DNA of 64,000 bases from Paramyrothecium sp. XJ0827 (GCA_020881915.1 JAJFPB010000002.1:186001-250000); one strand, 5' to 3'; positions 32,726-45,332 are shown, counted from the stretch's first letter. The notes: generated by a model not told the origin, from the sequence alone. Numbers and translations: made by a program.

Positions 32726-35025
32726 ATGACCATAGAGAAAATAATTGCTTTTCTGCCTGTAAAGGCTGGTTTCCTTCATGCAAGTCCGGAGTGGTTCGAG
32801 AGATTAGGGGCTGTCAGTATCGTCGTGTTAGTTTGGTTCCTGCTCTTCAAGAATGTGTGTTCAACCTTGCTCGAGTTGTGCAATATTTCCCTTGCCAATG
32901 TCCTCCGACTGACATGACCGTAATAGATTACGAGTTACATCTCAAATCGTATTCAAGGTCTTGCCTACCTCATTTGGGCACCAGAGTTGATCAGTCGAGG
33001 CTACAATGCAGTACGTACTTGGTAGAAAACCAAATGACCCATACTACAGATTTTGACGTATGTAAAGGCCCAAGGGAAGCCATTTAAAGTCTCGACACCA
33101 TCAAATGACCATCTCCTAGTGAGCTCCCCCGAGCTCGTCAAGGAGTTGATGGAAGCACCAAATCAGATTCTGTCATTACATGCAGTTGCAAAAGAAGTAC
33201 ATTCCGATTCTAGCGAGAAGATTGTCACTTTACAACGGCCATGGGCTCACGCAGTGGCAGATTTTACATCCCAAGCATACCATGTACGGGTTTGAATGGC
33301 AAGATCAGCGCGGCATTGAAGGAACTGGGTTCGTTCGCGCACTCCGAAGTTTGTTAACGTCACATCTGCCTCAATTCCAGCCTCACCTAGAGCGCATTGT
33401 AAATGAGGCGTTTGACGCAGAGCTCAGCTGTTCTCAACCGAATGGTATGTCAGTGTGTGAGCGTTGGGGTGCACCTGCTAATGATATACTGATCAATAGG
33501 CTACGCCGAGGTCCAAATCTTCCCTGCCATTAAGAGAATAGTCACGCGGGCCAATTGCTTTGTGTTTTTTGGCGAGGAACTATGTGAGTAAGCCCCTGAA
33601 CAATTCAAAAACTTGGGCAAGCAAGGAAATCGACACCTACTAATGACTGATCCTAGCACGAAATGAAGAGTTTACTAGCGCCGCCTTGGAGTTTCCCCAA
33701 GCCGTCATTTTCGCCGCCGAATTCCTTCGTATTAGCCCTCCCTTCCTACGACCGTAAGTTAAGCTTTCGGAGAGCTATCCTGTCCGATCATTTCTAGAGC
33801 ATAAATATTCAGTTCAAGCCTCCCAGCTTAAGACTCACGCTCGCATAGGATTGTGGCATCACTGACCACCAATGGTCACCGAGCATCGAGGACGCTGCAT
33901 CGACATCTTGTGCCCATCGTTGAGCAGCGTCTTGCCATGTTGAAATCAGGATCGAGTGGGCCTGCACCAGTGCGTAACTGTTTCAAACGGTCCATTCCCT
34001 ATACTGTTGACATTGAGCGGAACGCTGACTGATGCTGGACATTTCTAGTCGGATTGCATGCAGTGGCTCATCGACACGTCCCCAAGAAAGAATTCTTGGG
34101 GTCCAGAACGAATGGTGGGTGAGATTATGGCTGTATGGTTCGGCTCGGTCCACCAGCTTGCCATGGTGAGTATAGGCCGCAGGAGCTATGGGTTTGAGGC
34201 GTCATTCTTTGTTTTGAAGCAACAGTGGCTGACTCTTCCTTTGACTTTACACAGACGACCACTTACGCCATTGAGGATTTGTGCCTGCACCCGGAGCACA
34301 TGAAGCCGCTCCAGGAGGAGGCACAGCAGCTTTTTGTTGGGGAAGAGCCTTCAAAAGACATAAATAAGATGCCACTGCTAGATAGCTTCATCAAGGAGTC
34401 AATTCGCTACACCAACTCGGATGCTGGTAAGTGCACGGTGCAAATTCTCAACATATGATTGTGGGAATTCTTGGTCAGGAGGGAGAGCATCAAACACCAA
34501 AAACTAATGCATCACCCATTAGTCACCGGCCGCCGCAAAGCCCTTGCACCGTATGTGTTCCAGGACGGATCAAGGCTGGCTACGGGCGACTGGGTATGCG
34601 TGCCCCAAGTTGCCATGATGCGTGACCCCCTCCGATACCGTGGCCCACAGCACTTCGACGGTTTCCGTTTTATGCGGGCCAACGAGGCATTGCGCGAGGG
34701 CAGGCTCTCAGCCGATGTTCCAGACAAAAGGCTGTCGAGTCTCACCGACACTACACTCGAGTGGCCTATTTGGGGATTTGGTAACACAGCATGGTGAGTA
34801 CTCTTTGCTCGTCATATCTTTACAAACAGCTGATGTTTTATCGTAACAACTAGTCCTGGTCGATTCTACGCTTCTCTTGTGGCAAAGCTTATCATGGTTC
34901 ACATTCTCAACAAGTACGACTGCAAGATGAAGAATCCTACGGCGTCAAGGGCAAGAACATGGAGATCTAGCATGGTGCCTCGTGCAGACACCGTAGTCAT
35001 GTTCAGCATACGAAAGACCATGTGA
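32726..35025 (+). CDS. Cytochrome P450 monooxygenase with 11 exons
   Basis: Haem-thiolate monooxygenase of 525 aa. Exons: 32726..32854, 32927..33010, 33050..33196, 33261..33444, 33500..33583, 33657..33753, 33849..33969, 34049..34165, 34255..34426, 34523..34793 and 34854..35025. The N-terminal anchor is GAVSIVVLVWFLLF. Junctions restore family blocks such as VAKE+ILHPKHTMYGFEWQDQRG, RP+IVASLTTNGHRAS, P+SDCMQWLIDTSPRKN and HQLAM+TTYAIEDLCLH. The ExxR is KESIR. The haem loop FGNTACPGR is split by the last intron inside its Cys codon (TG|T). The second intron, 39 nt, is unusually short and is the weakest border. The style recalls ent-kaurene-oxidase-like fungal P450s, but substrate is unknown. 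A tailoring role with the neighbouring P450 and FAD oxidase is possible, yet no core synthase is in view. Confidence 0.85.
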
Positions 35026-36615
35026 AATGGGAGGAAGTTTCTGGAAGTCATTGAATTGAGCACCGAAAAGAAGGGATCGAAAGGAAGCATTCAGGAATGG
35101 TCCTTCGAAGCCATTATGAGGGCTTTCTCCTTTGTCTGTGGTTGATACACTTGGCTCATCATGTTTTTCCTGTCAGTCAAGCCCTATCACACTACGTTTA
35201 CTCTGTCGAATTCTCACGATTAGAAGCCTGTTATTCTGCGTTTAAGAAGTGACCTGCTAGAGCGGTACTTGATAGATGTCATGAAAGAACGCCGAGGGTT
35301 GGCTGTTTTGTCACAGCATGTATGGGTCTGCCTTCAGGCTGCATATTTGGGAAGACATATTCGGGAAGAGCTGCTAATGCATGCGCACGATCGGGTGTGC
35401 CAAGATCAGGCACATCCTTGGAGACAAGATTATAATTAATTGGTAGGGTTCTAGGGGCTTCCTTGACTTGACGAATGTGCCAGTTTAGTAGTGGCAAGGA
35501 GCAGGGTCGTCTCAATCTGACCTCGGCCGCAGCCACTCGAAGGAAAAAAGAAGGACCCAGCAAGCTGTCATCAACAGGTTATATTGAAAGTTGGAGTTTC
35601 GCTCAAGTCTACAAGGGTCTCAAAGCTGGTGAACGACGGCGAGTGCAGGGGTCCCCTTACCCCTCCACCCTTGAGCTTGTCAGGGTCGAGCAGGGCGTAC
35701 GGTTATGCATGTGAAAAGGATGTGGCGGGTATCGGTATTCCTGGTCAAATATTGCCTCAAGTCTCAGCTCTGCTTCTTCTCCGGTGATGTCCGATACACG
35801 ACAGCACTGGTCAGAGCGTTGGCCGAGATTTTTGCAGAACCAACACCACGAGCTAGCAACCAATAATACCAGTGGACGCTATGGTCTCATTGCATAACTG
35901 CTTTTTCCGTCCCAGTCTTGCCGTGTGGAGTTACAGAAGCAGTTGGACCAAAGTGATCACCTTCCTGTTTGAGTAGGTTGGAATGCCTGAAATCAGGACA
36001 CCGCAGCAGATCCCCGTCTGTTGAAGCGAGCATGCTACCGTACCAAATTTCCTGACAGCCCGTAGAGGAATTGTGTGTAACAGGGCCTCGCCTATCACGT
36101 CACAGCGCGGTGCATGTTCTGCGCCCGCTCCATTGCAATCAGAAATAAATATTTGCTGACTCGGCAACCGCCCCATTGTGGCTTCCAGCATGGGATAGAG
36201 GCTTCTGCGGGTGTCTGTGCCACTCTCCCGCATCCTCACGTCGTACTGCTTGGAGAAGTGTCGCGTAGATTGGGGGCGCTTTTCACTCATTCATTCGGGT
36301 GCCACCCCTATTGAATCACTAAGAACCGGGGTAGGTAAGCCGATTCCGCGCACCCATGTTCATCGCTACATAAACCATTGTTGGCCCGCCATATGCTCAT
36401 TGGCTCTCCTTGAAGGCCCGGGTATTGTGGTACATCGCATTGTGCGTATCACCGTAAGCTGCGCCGTTGGCTGTACCCTTACCTGAGCGTCTCTCGTCCT
36501 TCTTTCTTCTCCTCCTCGACTAAGAACCCTTGAGTCCTCCGTCTTTCAGGTTGAGGCAGTCAATCGGCCGAATTGACTATTCGCACTAAGTCAATTGAGG
36601 AGTCCAGCCGCTGTC
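35026..36615. other. Intergenic region
   Basis: 3' flank of the P450 gene and promoter of the FAD oxidase. Several overlapping open frames, none recognisable. Confidence 0.5.
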
Positions 36616-38312
36616 ATGTTTTGGCGTAGCGTCGCGGTATACGCTCTCGCGGTCGCGGCGGCGACGCTGCCCTCCCCCGAAGAAGCATCGGTCGCTGGCT
36701 GTAACTGCGTGAGATTCCCTGTTACCCTCATCGACGCTGTCAATCGCGTATTAACTGTTGCCCTCTTCTTGTTGAGTAGTGTCAAGCCCTGTCCGTCGCG
36801 CTGGGCTCCAAGGTCGCGCCGGCCGACTCTGCACCATACAATGAGTCCATCTCTTCATACTGGGCTGCTCAGCAAGCCGGATTAAGACCTTCATGTGTCC
36901 TTCGCGTCACCTCTGCTGCTGACGTCTCTACCGCCTTGAAAGTTTTAGTCCCTAGGAAATGTCAATTTGCGGTTCGAAGCGGTGGACACAATGCAGTTCC
37001 TGGCGCATCAAATATTGACAGAGGTATCGTAATTGACTTGCAAGGCCTGAATACTCTGGTTCTCAGCAAGGACAAGAAGACTGTCTCACTGGGCCCAGGT
37101 CTGTCTTGGGGTCCAGTGTACGAAGCTCTGGGTGCATCAGGTCTTTCTGTAGCTGGCGGCCGTGACGGCCCAATCGGCATAGGCGGCAGCACTCTGGGCG
37201 GTACGTGAACTATTTTCCATCTCAAAGTTCTTCTCATTTTCGAAACCCAGACGATCTCATCCCTGACACCTTCCACAGGCGGTTTCGGTTACTTTGCCAT
37301 GAAGACGGGCTTCGCATGCGACAATGTTATAGAGTTCGAAGTGGTTTTGGCCGACGGCAAAATCTTAAAGGCCAGCAGCAAGACCAATAGCGACCTTTGG
37401 AAAGCTCTCAAAGGAGGGCTGGGGAATTTTGGCATTGTCACCAACTTCATTTTCCGGACATACCCTCTCGAGGGCCAGATTTGGGGAGGCAATGCCTTTT
37501 ACTTGCCTGATACACGCTTTGAGCATATTCGGGCCCTGTACGACTTTACTGCGAATCCAAAATACGATGTCAACGCCGGCTACTTCCTCAACTTTGCCTA
37601 CACCACATCAACCGGTCCTGTTCTGACGAATCGTATCGCTTATGCGCTACCAGTCGTTAATCCGCCTGTATTCCGGCAGATCACCTCCGTTCCTGGCCAG
37701 CTGGCGAATACAACTGCTATTTTAAGCCTGGCCGAGTTTGCCGGTCAATCCGTGTCTAATTCGCCAGACGGCCTGCAGTGAGTCATTGTCAAGGTTCTGA
37801 CAGTGGGATGCCGGTTACTAACGCAGCTTCACAGGCAGCTCACCTTGTCCTTCACTTTCAGAAACAATATCCCCATGCTGGAAGCGCTTTGGAATGTGTT
37901 TTTGGCTAGTGTTCCTTCCGTACAAGATCTTTCCCTGGGCGCGTGGTCCTTGACATTCGAGCCTATCACCCGTCATATTGCTGAACAAAGCAAGGCCAAA
38001 GGTGGCAACGTTCTTGGCCTAGACATAATACCCTCTGAAGGCCTTATTCTCTGCTTGCTCTCTGCGACATGGTTGGACCCCGCCGACAACGCGCAATTTT
38101 ACAACGCTGCTGAGGCACTCCTGTCGAACATGGTCAAAACCGCCAAAACTCGATTTGTTTACCATCCTTATGTTGACGCCAACCATGCGATTGCTAAACA
38201 GGATCCGATAGCGAGTTACGGCCTTAATCATCTATTCCTCAAGTTAGTAGCCTTAAAATATGACCCAAAGAGGGTATTTCAGACCTTGATGCCTGGCGGG
38301 TTTAAGGTCTAG
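36616..38312 (+). CDS. Secreted FAD-binding (PCMH-type) oxidoreductase
   Basis: Flavin-dependent oxidase of the VAO family, 496 aa. Exons 36616..36708, 36780..37200, 37279..37777 and 37835..38312. The N-terminus (VAVYALAVAAATLPS) is a likely signal peptide. The PCMH core is clear: VLRVTSAADVSTALKVLV, then RSGGHNAVPGAS with H101 at the covalent-flavin position, IVIDLQGLN, VAGGRDGPIGIGGSTLGGGFGY across intron 2 and DLWKALKGGLGNFGIVT. The substrate domain ends in SYGLNHLFLKLVALKYDP, with no separate BBE peptide, as in many fungal 6-hydroxynicotine-oxidase-like enzymes. The 78-nt intron 2 splits the glycine run and is supported by phase. Role: oxidation of a small alcohol, sugar or secondary metabolite, inferred. 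It lies downstream of the two P450 genes. Confidence 0.88.
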
Positions 38313-38420
38313 TTAATGTAATTAGAAATTTTAATTCAAGTTATTACCTAATTGCCACTTATATAAGGAGAAAGAAATCAAAGGAATATCCATGGTGTCA
38401 GTTTTCCTCTCCTGGAGATT

Positions 38421-38496
38421 GTCAGGACACGTGAAACGGCGACCGTTCCAGCCCCCTGAGGGCGCAAATAAGTATAAAAGGAGCCGCTGCTCCCTC
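38421..38496 (+). repeat. LTR-like fragment (segment B) with TATA box
   Basis: Matches, in inverse orientation, 54866-54937: shared pieces include GTCAGGACAC, ACGGCGACCGTTCCAGCCC (with changes) and a TATAAAAGGAGCCGCTGCTCC-like TATA/stem region. The TATA box and the copy elsewhere suggest the promoter part of an old LTR. Confidence 0.65.
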
Positions 38497-38753
38497 AAAG
38501 ATGGTGCGTGCATGGCTGAGCCTTCCGCCAGAGAATTCCGTCATGTTCGATTGCCCAAGCCCTTCTCACTACGACAACACGCAACAGGTTCTTTATAGTC
38601 ATTTAGACACGCGATGCGATGTACAGAGCCTCACGTCTGGTTACCCGGATCTTAACCCAGCAGATTCTCCGTATCAAATGGCACTGCGATAGCCAAATCA
38701 TAGCTCTATTTATGTTATCATTGTCAGGGACCAGGATGTTGAACCAGAGTGAA

Positions 38754-38808
38754 GGGCGCTATGGGGTCAAGTAACTGGATTAATCGCTGAAAAGCCCTAG
38801 CTACGACA
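38754..38808 (-). repeat. LTR-like fragment (segment A)
   Basis: Matches 54811-54865: both begin GCGCTATGGGGT, contain a gapped AACTG-AATTAA-TC-CTGAA core and end GCCCTAGCTACGA. At 54.8 kb it abuts segment B, but here it is 260 bp from a B segment of opposite orientation. Confidence 0.6.
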
Positions 38809-41493
38809 GAACGTTCATTTTGAGGCATCTTCTACGTACCGCAGGCTTAAGCAAGCGGATTTGTCAGTGGAAGAATTCAATAAGCCACCGGTCTCTGGGA
38901 TAGATTTCATCTTGACAGGATTGGAAATTATGGCCTATGGCCGCGGGTTATGTACTGCGGTCAAACACTTTGAGAAACTTCGCCACAGATTGACATGTGC
39001 ATTAAAATGTCCAAAAGACATCAAGGCGTTGTCCTATACATTGGTTGCCAATTTCCTCCATAATTCGAACTGTCAGAGTGCGATCATAACAATACTGAGG
39101 ATGGGGACGACGTGACTAACCACTAAATGCATCATCACATTACGGATCGTTTAGTTCTCCCACCTGAGTCATGGCTTGAATGATCTGTCTTCCCGCAGAG
39201 TTCACAATGTTAATCCTAGGCCAAAAGCCCATAATAACTTGCAAAGCAGCCATAATGCTCTAATTATCTCAATGTTTTCCAAAACAACATCATTTGGGCG
39301 CCGGCTAAAACACCAGACATGTCAACGGACATGGCCAAGGCGACGACTGCTGAGTTTGTGTGTACTCATTTCGAACTGTCTTCGATTATCATTTGTGTTC
39401 GCTTAGTTAAAGACTGCTTAACGGAACTCATTTGGATGAAATATTTGAAGAACAAGTTTTGTCCAAATGAGTGCGTCTCTGAAGCTCTAGTAAAGAACTA
39501 GAGGAGAAGGTTGGCTAAAATACCTACAAACAAGAGCTCAAGGCCAGCTTATCCCAAGCTGGAACCAAAAAAACAAAGCTCGAAACCCTGGAGCACTACC
39601 ATTCACTAAAATGTTATTTTAACTGTCTGTTATTAGCTTCATTACCTAACCATGATCACTTGGTCTGTAAGGACTACATTTCCCCTGGGATATCTGCAGC
39701 GTTTGTCTGGTTCAGACTAAGAGGAATTTTAAGGGAGGGTTAAAGGATGCTAGGACAGGAGTCCTATTCATGAAAAAGGCAGTGCCTATACTCATCCTTT
39801 ATGCAATTCCTTAAGCGCGGGTGATCTCAAGCTTCAGATTTTGATACCACGTAGAAACGGTAAGGATATCTATGGTAAACTGCGGCTCCAGATTCTAGTT
39901 CCCTTCCATGGAAGAAAAGCCACAGCTTGATCAACCGCTTCTCAGGTGTGAACATTGCACGTCAAGCCACAGTTTAGAGCCTGATCAATTTGCCTTCACA
40001 TCGCTCGCTCAGGTACCACGAATCTCCAGACGCTTCTGTGGCTAATAGATTCGTACGCAATTTAATTCCATTATAATACTGCAGCGTCGACTTGCAGATG
40101 CGTAAATACTTTGCACCGTGAAGTATATGAGTCCTATGTAGGCTTATAGTATCTGTCTTTTGCGTATTTTGCGGTGGTTCTTAGATGCCCAGCGACACCT
40201 GTTGGCAAGCCCATTGTGCTTAGGATGACCTGGATAAGCTGCTCGGTGATGATAAATTTGTTAAGAACGAGCCTTTTGCCCACTTCTGCTACGACAGGCC
40301 CGAGATAGCCTCCGAAAACGTTGCAGATTTGGATAGAATGTCGACCAACAAAACCTTCCAGCCCACAACCCCATCCGGACATCACTGCCATATAACTTCA
40401 TTTGTCCAGCGGTCAATTATACTTCTGCATTTTAACCTTGAGTCCGAAGTCTGCCTCCTGGGATCTCTGTCCGTACATAATGTCAACGCAGTTACGCTCG
40501 ATGCTGTATCCTCCACTTCAAAGTCTGCAAGATTAAATGGTCACGGACAGAAGTTGTTGCCATGTTCAATCATTTTGGGCCTATAGGTTGTACTATTCAT
40601 ATCTAAGTGCCACTTGTTGACAGTCCTAGGTTAGGACTTGGTATTTGATGTCGGCATTAGATCAATGCATGCTGAGGAAGCCGCGGCGAATCCACTCTTG
40701 ATCTCTTTGCGTAAGCCTCTGCAAGAACAAGTCCTGGTACTCGGCTGAACTCCAATTCTACACATGCGTATTTTTGGCCTTGTCACAGTACCTCCACCAA
40801 CAGCAATAGCCGAGCCATCTACAGTCTCATGGCAACGTTCTCAAAAGGGCGGAGAAAGGGATGCATCAAAAGAGGAATCCTCCGTTGTCAACAGTTCCTC
40901 ACCATGTCTGGTCAAGCTGGGACATTCGCTTCCATCATTAATTCTTACCTTGCCAAGATCAACCCTCTCTCACTCGCTGGGCAATAAGCCGAGCAAGACC
41001 TGGAGTCCACCAGCAGTGGCACCTCGGATTAGCAACAATAGTAATTTCTCAAATTAGTCTTGACTAGAGCCTAGCAATTATTGGGGTTTATTGGTCAATT
41101 CGAGCCAGGACAGGCCTGCTGCATCTAGCTATGGTTGGGGTCGAGAATGGAGTACAGCTATCGAGTAGCGGAAGTTTCCATTGGTCACAACCTCCGCCAC
41201 TAAGTGTTTTGACTGCCAATCTAGTCAGACATTGTACTAAATACTATGGACCACCCCATCGTTACGTTGGAGCACGGCGTCTAAGGCAAATGGATTGTCC
41301 TGGAATTTAAAAGCCGCCTTCGAACAAGTCAGCAAACCATAGACGTGGCATGAGGCTTATTCCAATCGCCTGCTTCTAGAACGAGAATTTCCAGCACACC
41401 CTGCCCTTCGGCCTTCCAGCTGAATTCTGCACAATTATTACTCATCCAGCTTCAACCTTTGAAATTCCGTGCCCAAAAATCATCGCCGCCACC

Positions 41494-43057
41494 ATGTCGG
41501 AGGAAGCGGGAATGTGGGCGCCGGCTGAGGAGACCGTTTTTTCCCAACTTACAGGATTCGATCTACCAGTCGAGAACCTCAAGCTCCCCGAGGACTTTGT
41601 ATGGGGCGCGGCGACAGCTGCATACCAGGTTGAAGGAGGAGCTATGCAGGACGGCAAGGGCAAATCAATCTGGGACACTTATACACATCTTGAACCTTCA
41701 AGGACGAACGGGGAAAATGCGGATGTGACTTGCGACCATTACAATCGAATGGAAGAAGATGTTAAGCTCATGAAGTCTCTGGGAATGGATACCTACCGCT
41801 TTTCCCTGGCTTGGTCTCGAATCATCCCACTAGGTGGCCGCAACGACCCGGTCAACGAGCCTGGTATTGCGTTTTACAATCGCCTTATCGACACCCTCCT
41901 TGCTCACGGCATTGCGCCTTCGGTTACCCTCTATCATTGGGATGTGCCTCAGGCATTATATGATAGATATAAAGCGTTTCTCAATACGTCAGAATTCAGA
42001 GCGGATTATGAGCGATATGCGCGCCTATGCTTCATTAGATTCGGCGACCGTGTCAAGTCTTGGGTCACCTTCAACGAGCCTTACATCATTGCCATTTTCG
42101 GACACCTTAACGGCAGTCTTGCTCCAGGCCACTGTCTTGAGGCCGGGACGGATACCAGACTGGAGCCCTGGAGAGTTGGCCATACCATCATCTTATCCCA
42201 CGCCTCCGTTGTGCAGCTGTATGCCAATGAGTTTCAGCCAAGCCAAGCTGGTAGAATCTCGATTGTTCTCAATGGTCACTTCTATGAACCGCATGATGCG
42301 ACCAAGCAAGCCGACATTGATGCAGCTCAGGTTCGGCTAGAGTTCTACATTAGTTGGTTCGGCGACCCAGTCTTCTTGGGTAGAGACTACCCAGCTGTCA
42401 TGAAAGAGTATCTGGGTGCGCGTCTCCCAAGCTTCAGCGCCGAAGACCTAGAGCTTCTCCAAGCTACATGCTCAACAAATGCTTTCTATGGCATGAACCA
42501 CTACTCAACAAAATTTGCCCGTCAGCTTATAACGCCTCCTGCTGAGGATGACTGGACAAGAAATATTGAGGAGTCGGCTACCAACTCCAACGGTGAGGAA
42601 ATCGGTCCAGCTTCAAGTATGCCATGGCTTCGAATAGCCCCAGGGGGATTCAGGAAGTTGCTCAACTGGGTCTGGAACCGCTATCACCTTCCCATTCTAG
42701 TGACTGAAAACGGCTGCCCATGTCCGGGTGAGGCTGATATCAAGGTCGCAACCGACGACCAATTTCGCCAAAGATATTTAGGTCTATACTTAGATTCCAT
42801 ATCGAGAGCTGTTTACGAGGATGGTGTTCAAGTTGAAGGCTACTATGTCTGGTCCTTGATGGATAACTTCGGTAAGTGTGCCTGTCTGCTTTCAGGCGTA
42901 TTCGAAATGCTAATCATCTGACTCCACAGAATGGTCTTCTGGTTACGGACCACGGTATGGAATTGTGCATGTTGATTTCAATACTTTAAAACGAACTCCG
43001 AAACAGTCTGCGTACTATCTCCGAGAGACGTTCCAGAACCGGAGAGCCGAATCCTAG
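41494..43057 (+). CDS. GH1 beta-glucosidase (intracellular)
   Basis: Retaining glycosidase that removes beta-linked glucose, 501 aa. Exons 41494..42871 and 42930..43057; the 58-nt intron joins WSLMDNF to [11 protein letters not shown]. Family marks: [16 protein letters not shown] near the N-terminus, TFNEP with acid/base E195, VTENG with nucleophile E405, and WSLMDNFEW and [15 protein letters not shown] at the end. Full family length; no signal peptide, so it should act in the cytosol. It starts the 41.5-53.5 kb group with an alpha-L-rhamnosidase, a sugar permease and two regulators, and its stop is 30 bp from the stop of the convergent Zn2Cys6 gene. Intracellular GH1 enzymes hydrolyse imported disaccharides or glucosides; with GH78 next door, the glucose left after removing rhamnose is a likely substrate (inference). 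Confidence 0.92.
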
Positions 43058-43086
43058 CTGAGCAGACGTTGCTCCATGGTAGGAAG

Positions 43087-44866
43087 TTATGACATCCTTT
43101 GGAGGAGCACGTCCGAAGCTTTAGAATCCAAGCGAGACAAAATATCCATGAGGACTGTAAAGTCTCGTCGGGTCCGAGTCGTCAAGGCTGATGGCTCCTG
43201 AAGCATGGCAAGCATATGAGTCCCGACCAGCCGAATTTTCTCAACCTTTCAATTAGTAGATCAGTCAGCTGCAGTCATATTTCAACGAAAAGTAGCTGGC
43301 GCACTTACACAAGGCTCCCCATTCATTTGTAAAGACCAAAATGGTAGAGCCTGTAGTATCCGTATCATTTCTCGTGCTATCTCGGTTTTTCTCAACACAA
43401 GCATTTGCTTTTCCTCGCCATTGGCGGTAAAGAACCCAATTTCTTCCAATTTCTGCGTCAGATGCAGCCTTAAAGAGTGATACGTGATCTGGAGATCGGC
43501 TACTTGGGACGCGTATATGCTATGGGTGGTGGCAACAAAGTGAGTTAGATGTAGTGGCAGATCATCAAGGCAAGTGGCAAACTGAACGTAGAGCTCTGCT
43601 AAGCTAGTGTGTTCTTCAAGTGTCAAAGCTGAATGTAGTGAGCTTGAGCTCTGCCGCCGGCGGTCTTTGATTAGCCTCATGTTCAGTAATAGCTCTGTAG
43701 CTTGCTGCCAGAGTCGTATGCCAGCCGTATAACCTGGGAAAAATCTGTATCCTTGTCAGCTCACATGGCAAGCACCAGATTCTGAGTGACGAATTGAAAG
43801 AAGCATACTTGTCTCCGTCATCTGATGGATATGCGGTTGTTATGCTTTCCTCGAATGACTGGCTTTGTATGGCAATAGGCATTGACCGTAAGATGGCCAA
43901 GGATTTGTCTCCTACATACACGCTCCAAAATGCACGACGACGCATCTCTGCCTCAATCGGTTCAAGCGATTCATACGAGCATTCGTCATTGAGACGCATG
44001 CGTTGAACCAATTGGACCGCTTGGCCAAAGACATACCACGACACCTCAGGCCTAGCACAGGTGTGCAAGCAGTTGGAGTGGAGATATCGGATTGTTATAG
44101 AGTCAGCAGATGGGCTCTCAAGGTCAGCATCGATGTAACTGCTGAGACAGCTACGAGAGGCGTCAAGAAAAGGCTGGGCAAGGCGCTCTGCCAAAGGGAA
44201 CGTGTCCGAGGGCATGAAACAGCAGACCTTGGCGCAAACGGCGGTAATCAGAGTGAATGCTGACTGGTTTAAGGAGCTGGCAGGGGGTGAAGACCCAAGA
44301 GTGCAATCCACTAGTTGGCGAAAACTGGGCTCATGTACTGACATGTTGAGGGGAGCAATATGCTGGAAGAAGAATTCGGTGCATTGCCGGACCGTGACAT
44401 CCAGCGAGGTGGAAGATGCAGTGGCCACGCCAATAGCATTCTCCAGGTGGTCCCATCTCTGCACCATATTCAGCCCATAGTGCTGCGAGCTATTCGAGAT
44501 GGCTGATGATGGTAGGGACGGAGAAGAAGAGAGCAGAAATAACTGCCGTTGCTGACGCTGGTCGGCGTGATCACCTTGCTTGTCCTCATCACGAGGTCGG
44601 GGCTTTCCTTTGGGCCCTCGTCTCCCCGGAGGAATCTCAAAAGTGCAGAGGAGGCCAGCGGCCAGGCAAGCAGTGCAGCAATGATCAACGGGGTCGCACT
44701 TCGCATTGTTAGCATGGCCAGCGTTCATAATCCCTGGGTGGAGAACCCAGCCGCCAAAAGTTCCGGGAAATCGGAGAAAGTAGTTGCTTACTTTAGTCTT
44801 TTTCCTGCGACAACGATCACATGCCCGACTGTAATTGCCCTCGGGAGCAAGTTCTCGTGTTGTCAT
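43087..44866 (-). CDS. Zn2Cys6 transcription factor of the glycoside cluster
   Basis: Nuclear regulator of 519 aa. Exons 44866..44792, 44698..43809, 43744..43309 and 43245..43087. The cluster C16-x2-C19-x6-C26-x6-C33-x2-C36-x6-C43 forms only after intron 1 is removed, joining RRKKTK to CDPVDHCC. That intron is 93 nt, in frame and free of stops, so retention would insert 31 residues into the zinc cluster. Downstream, IPPGRRGPKGKPRPR is a basic linker. The middle-homology region shows FFFQHIAPLNMSVHEPSF, RYLHSNCLHTC and RRRAFWSVYVGDKSLAI. The last exon (VEKIRLVGTHMLAMLQEPSA) is set by a GTAAGT donor and GAAAG acceptor. CTTCCGAAG lies 81 bp before the ATG. Position suggests control of the adjacent GH1, GH78 and permease genes. 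Confidence 0.88.
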
Positions 44867-45332
44867 TGTAGCAAAGTATGCGGCATGTGTAGAAAGTGGT
44901 TCTCTTCACATGGGGGTGGGGAAGACGAGGAGAAATAGGTTATTTCTTCCGAAGGGAAATATACCAGCCAGCCACCATTCTACGACAGCCTTGCGCTAGC
45001 TTAAAACGTGGGACCGGCCCATGTGCCGGAGAAATGCAATCGGAAGTTTCCATCTATGGTCCTGTGTCCACACTTTTGCAATACCTACCCTAGACTATTC
45101 GCGTACGTGAATCCTTAACTTAGTCCCAGGTCTATCTATGCCTTTGTATTGGCCGCCGGTAAGTCGATAATGGACAAATGCAAACCCTGACCGAAATCTT
45201 CAGCCAGCATTATTTTCACGCCATAACTTCCACGTCACATGCCGGCAGTTTCATTAAGACCCTGGACTTTTTGAAGGACAGTTGTTTGCAATGGTCGTTA
45301 ACAACCTTTTCTAACTGCTTGAAATTCTGAGC
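44867..45332. promoter_or_regulatory. Upstream region of the Zn2Cys6 gene, with CTTCCGAAG
   Basis: 466 bp between the minus-strand Zn2Cys6 start and the 3' end of GH78. CTTCCGAAG is at 44947-44955; the same 9-mer or its complement recurs in two other promoters of the cluster. No gene is present. Confidence 0.4.

Larger units (their letters stand above)
38313..41493. other. Long gene-poor, partly repeat-derived stretch
   Basis: No intact gene is recognised in 3.2 kb. The left part holds LTR-like fragments (listed separately). A minus-strand frame near 40764-41057 reads ETVDGSAIAVGGGTV and similar protein-like sequence with stops, and another at 40134-40391 looks protein-like; both may be remnants of one unidentified gene. 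The last 300 bases should include the GH1 promoter. Confidence 0.45.

Noticed and set aside
38861..39115. 84-codon open frame
   Set aside because: No family features, and it lies in a repeat-derived stretch.
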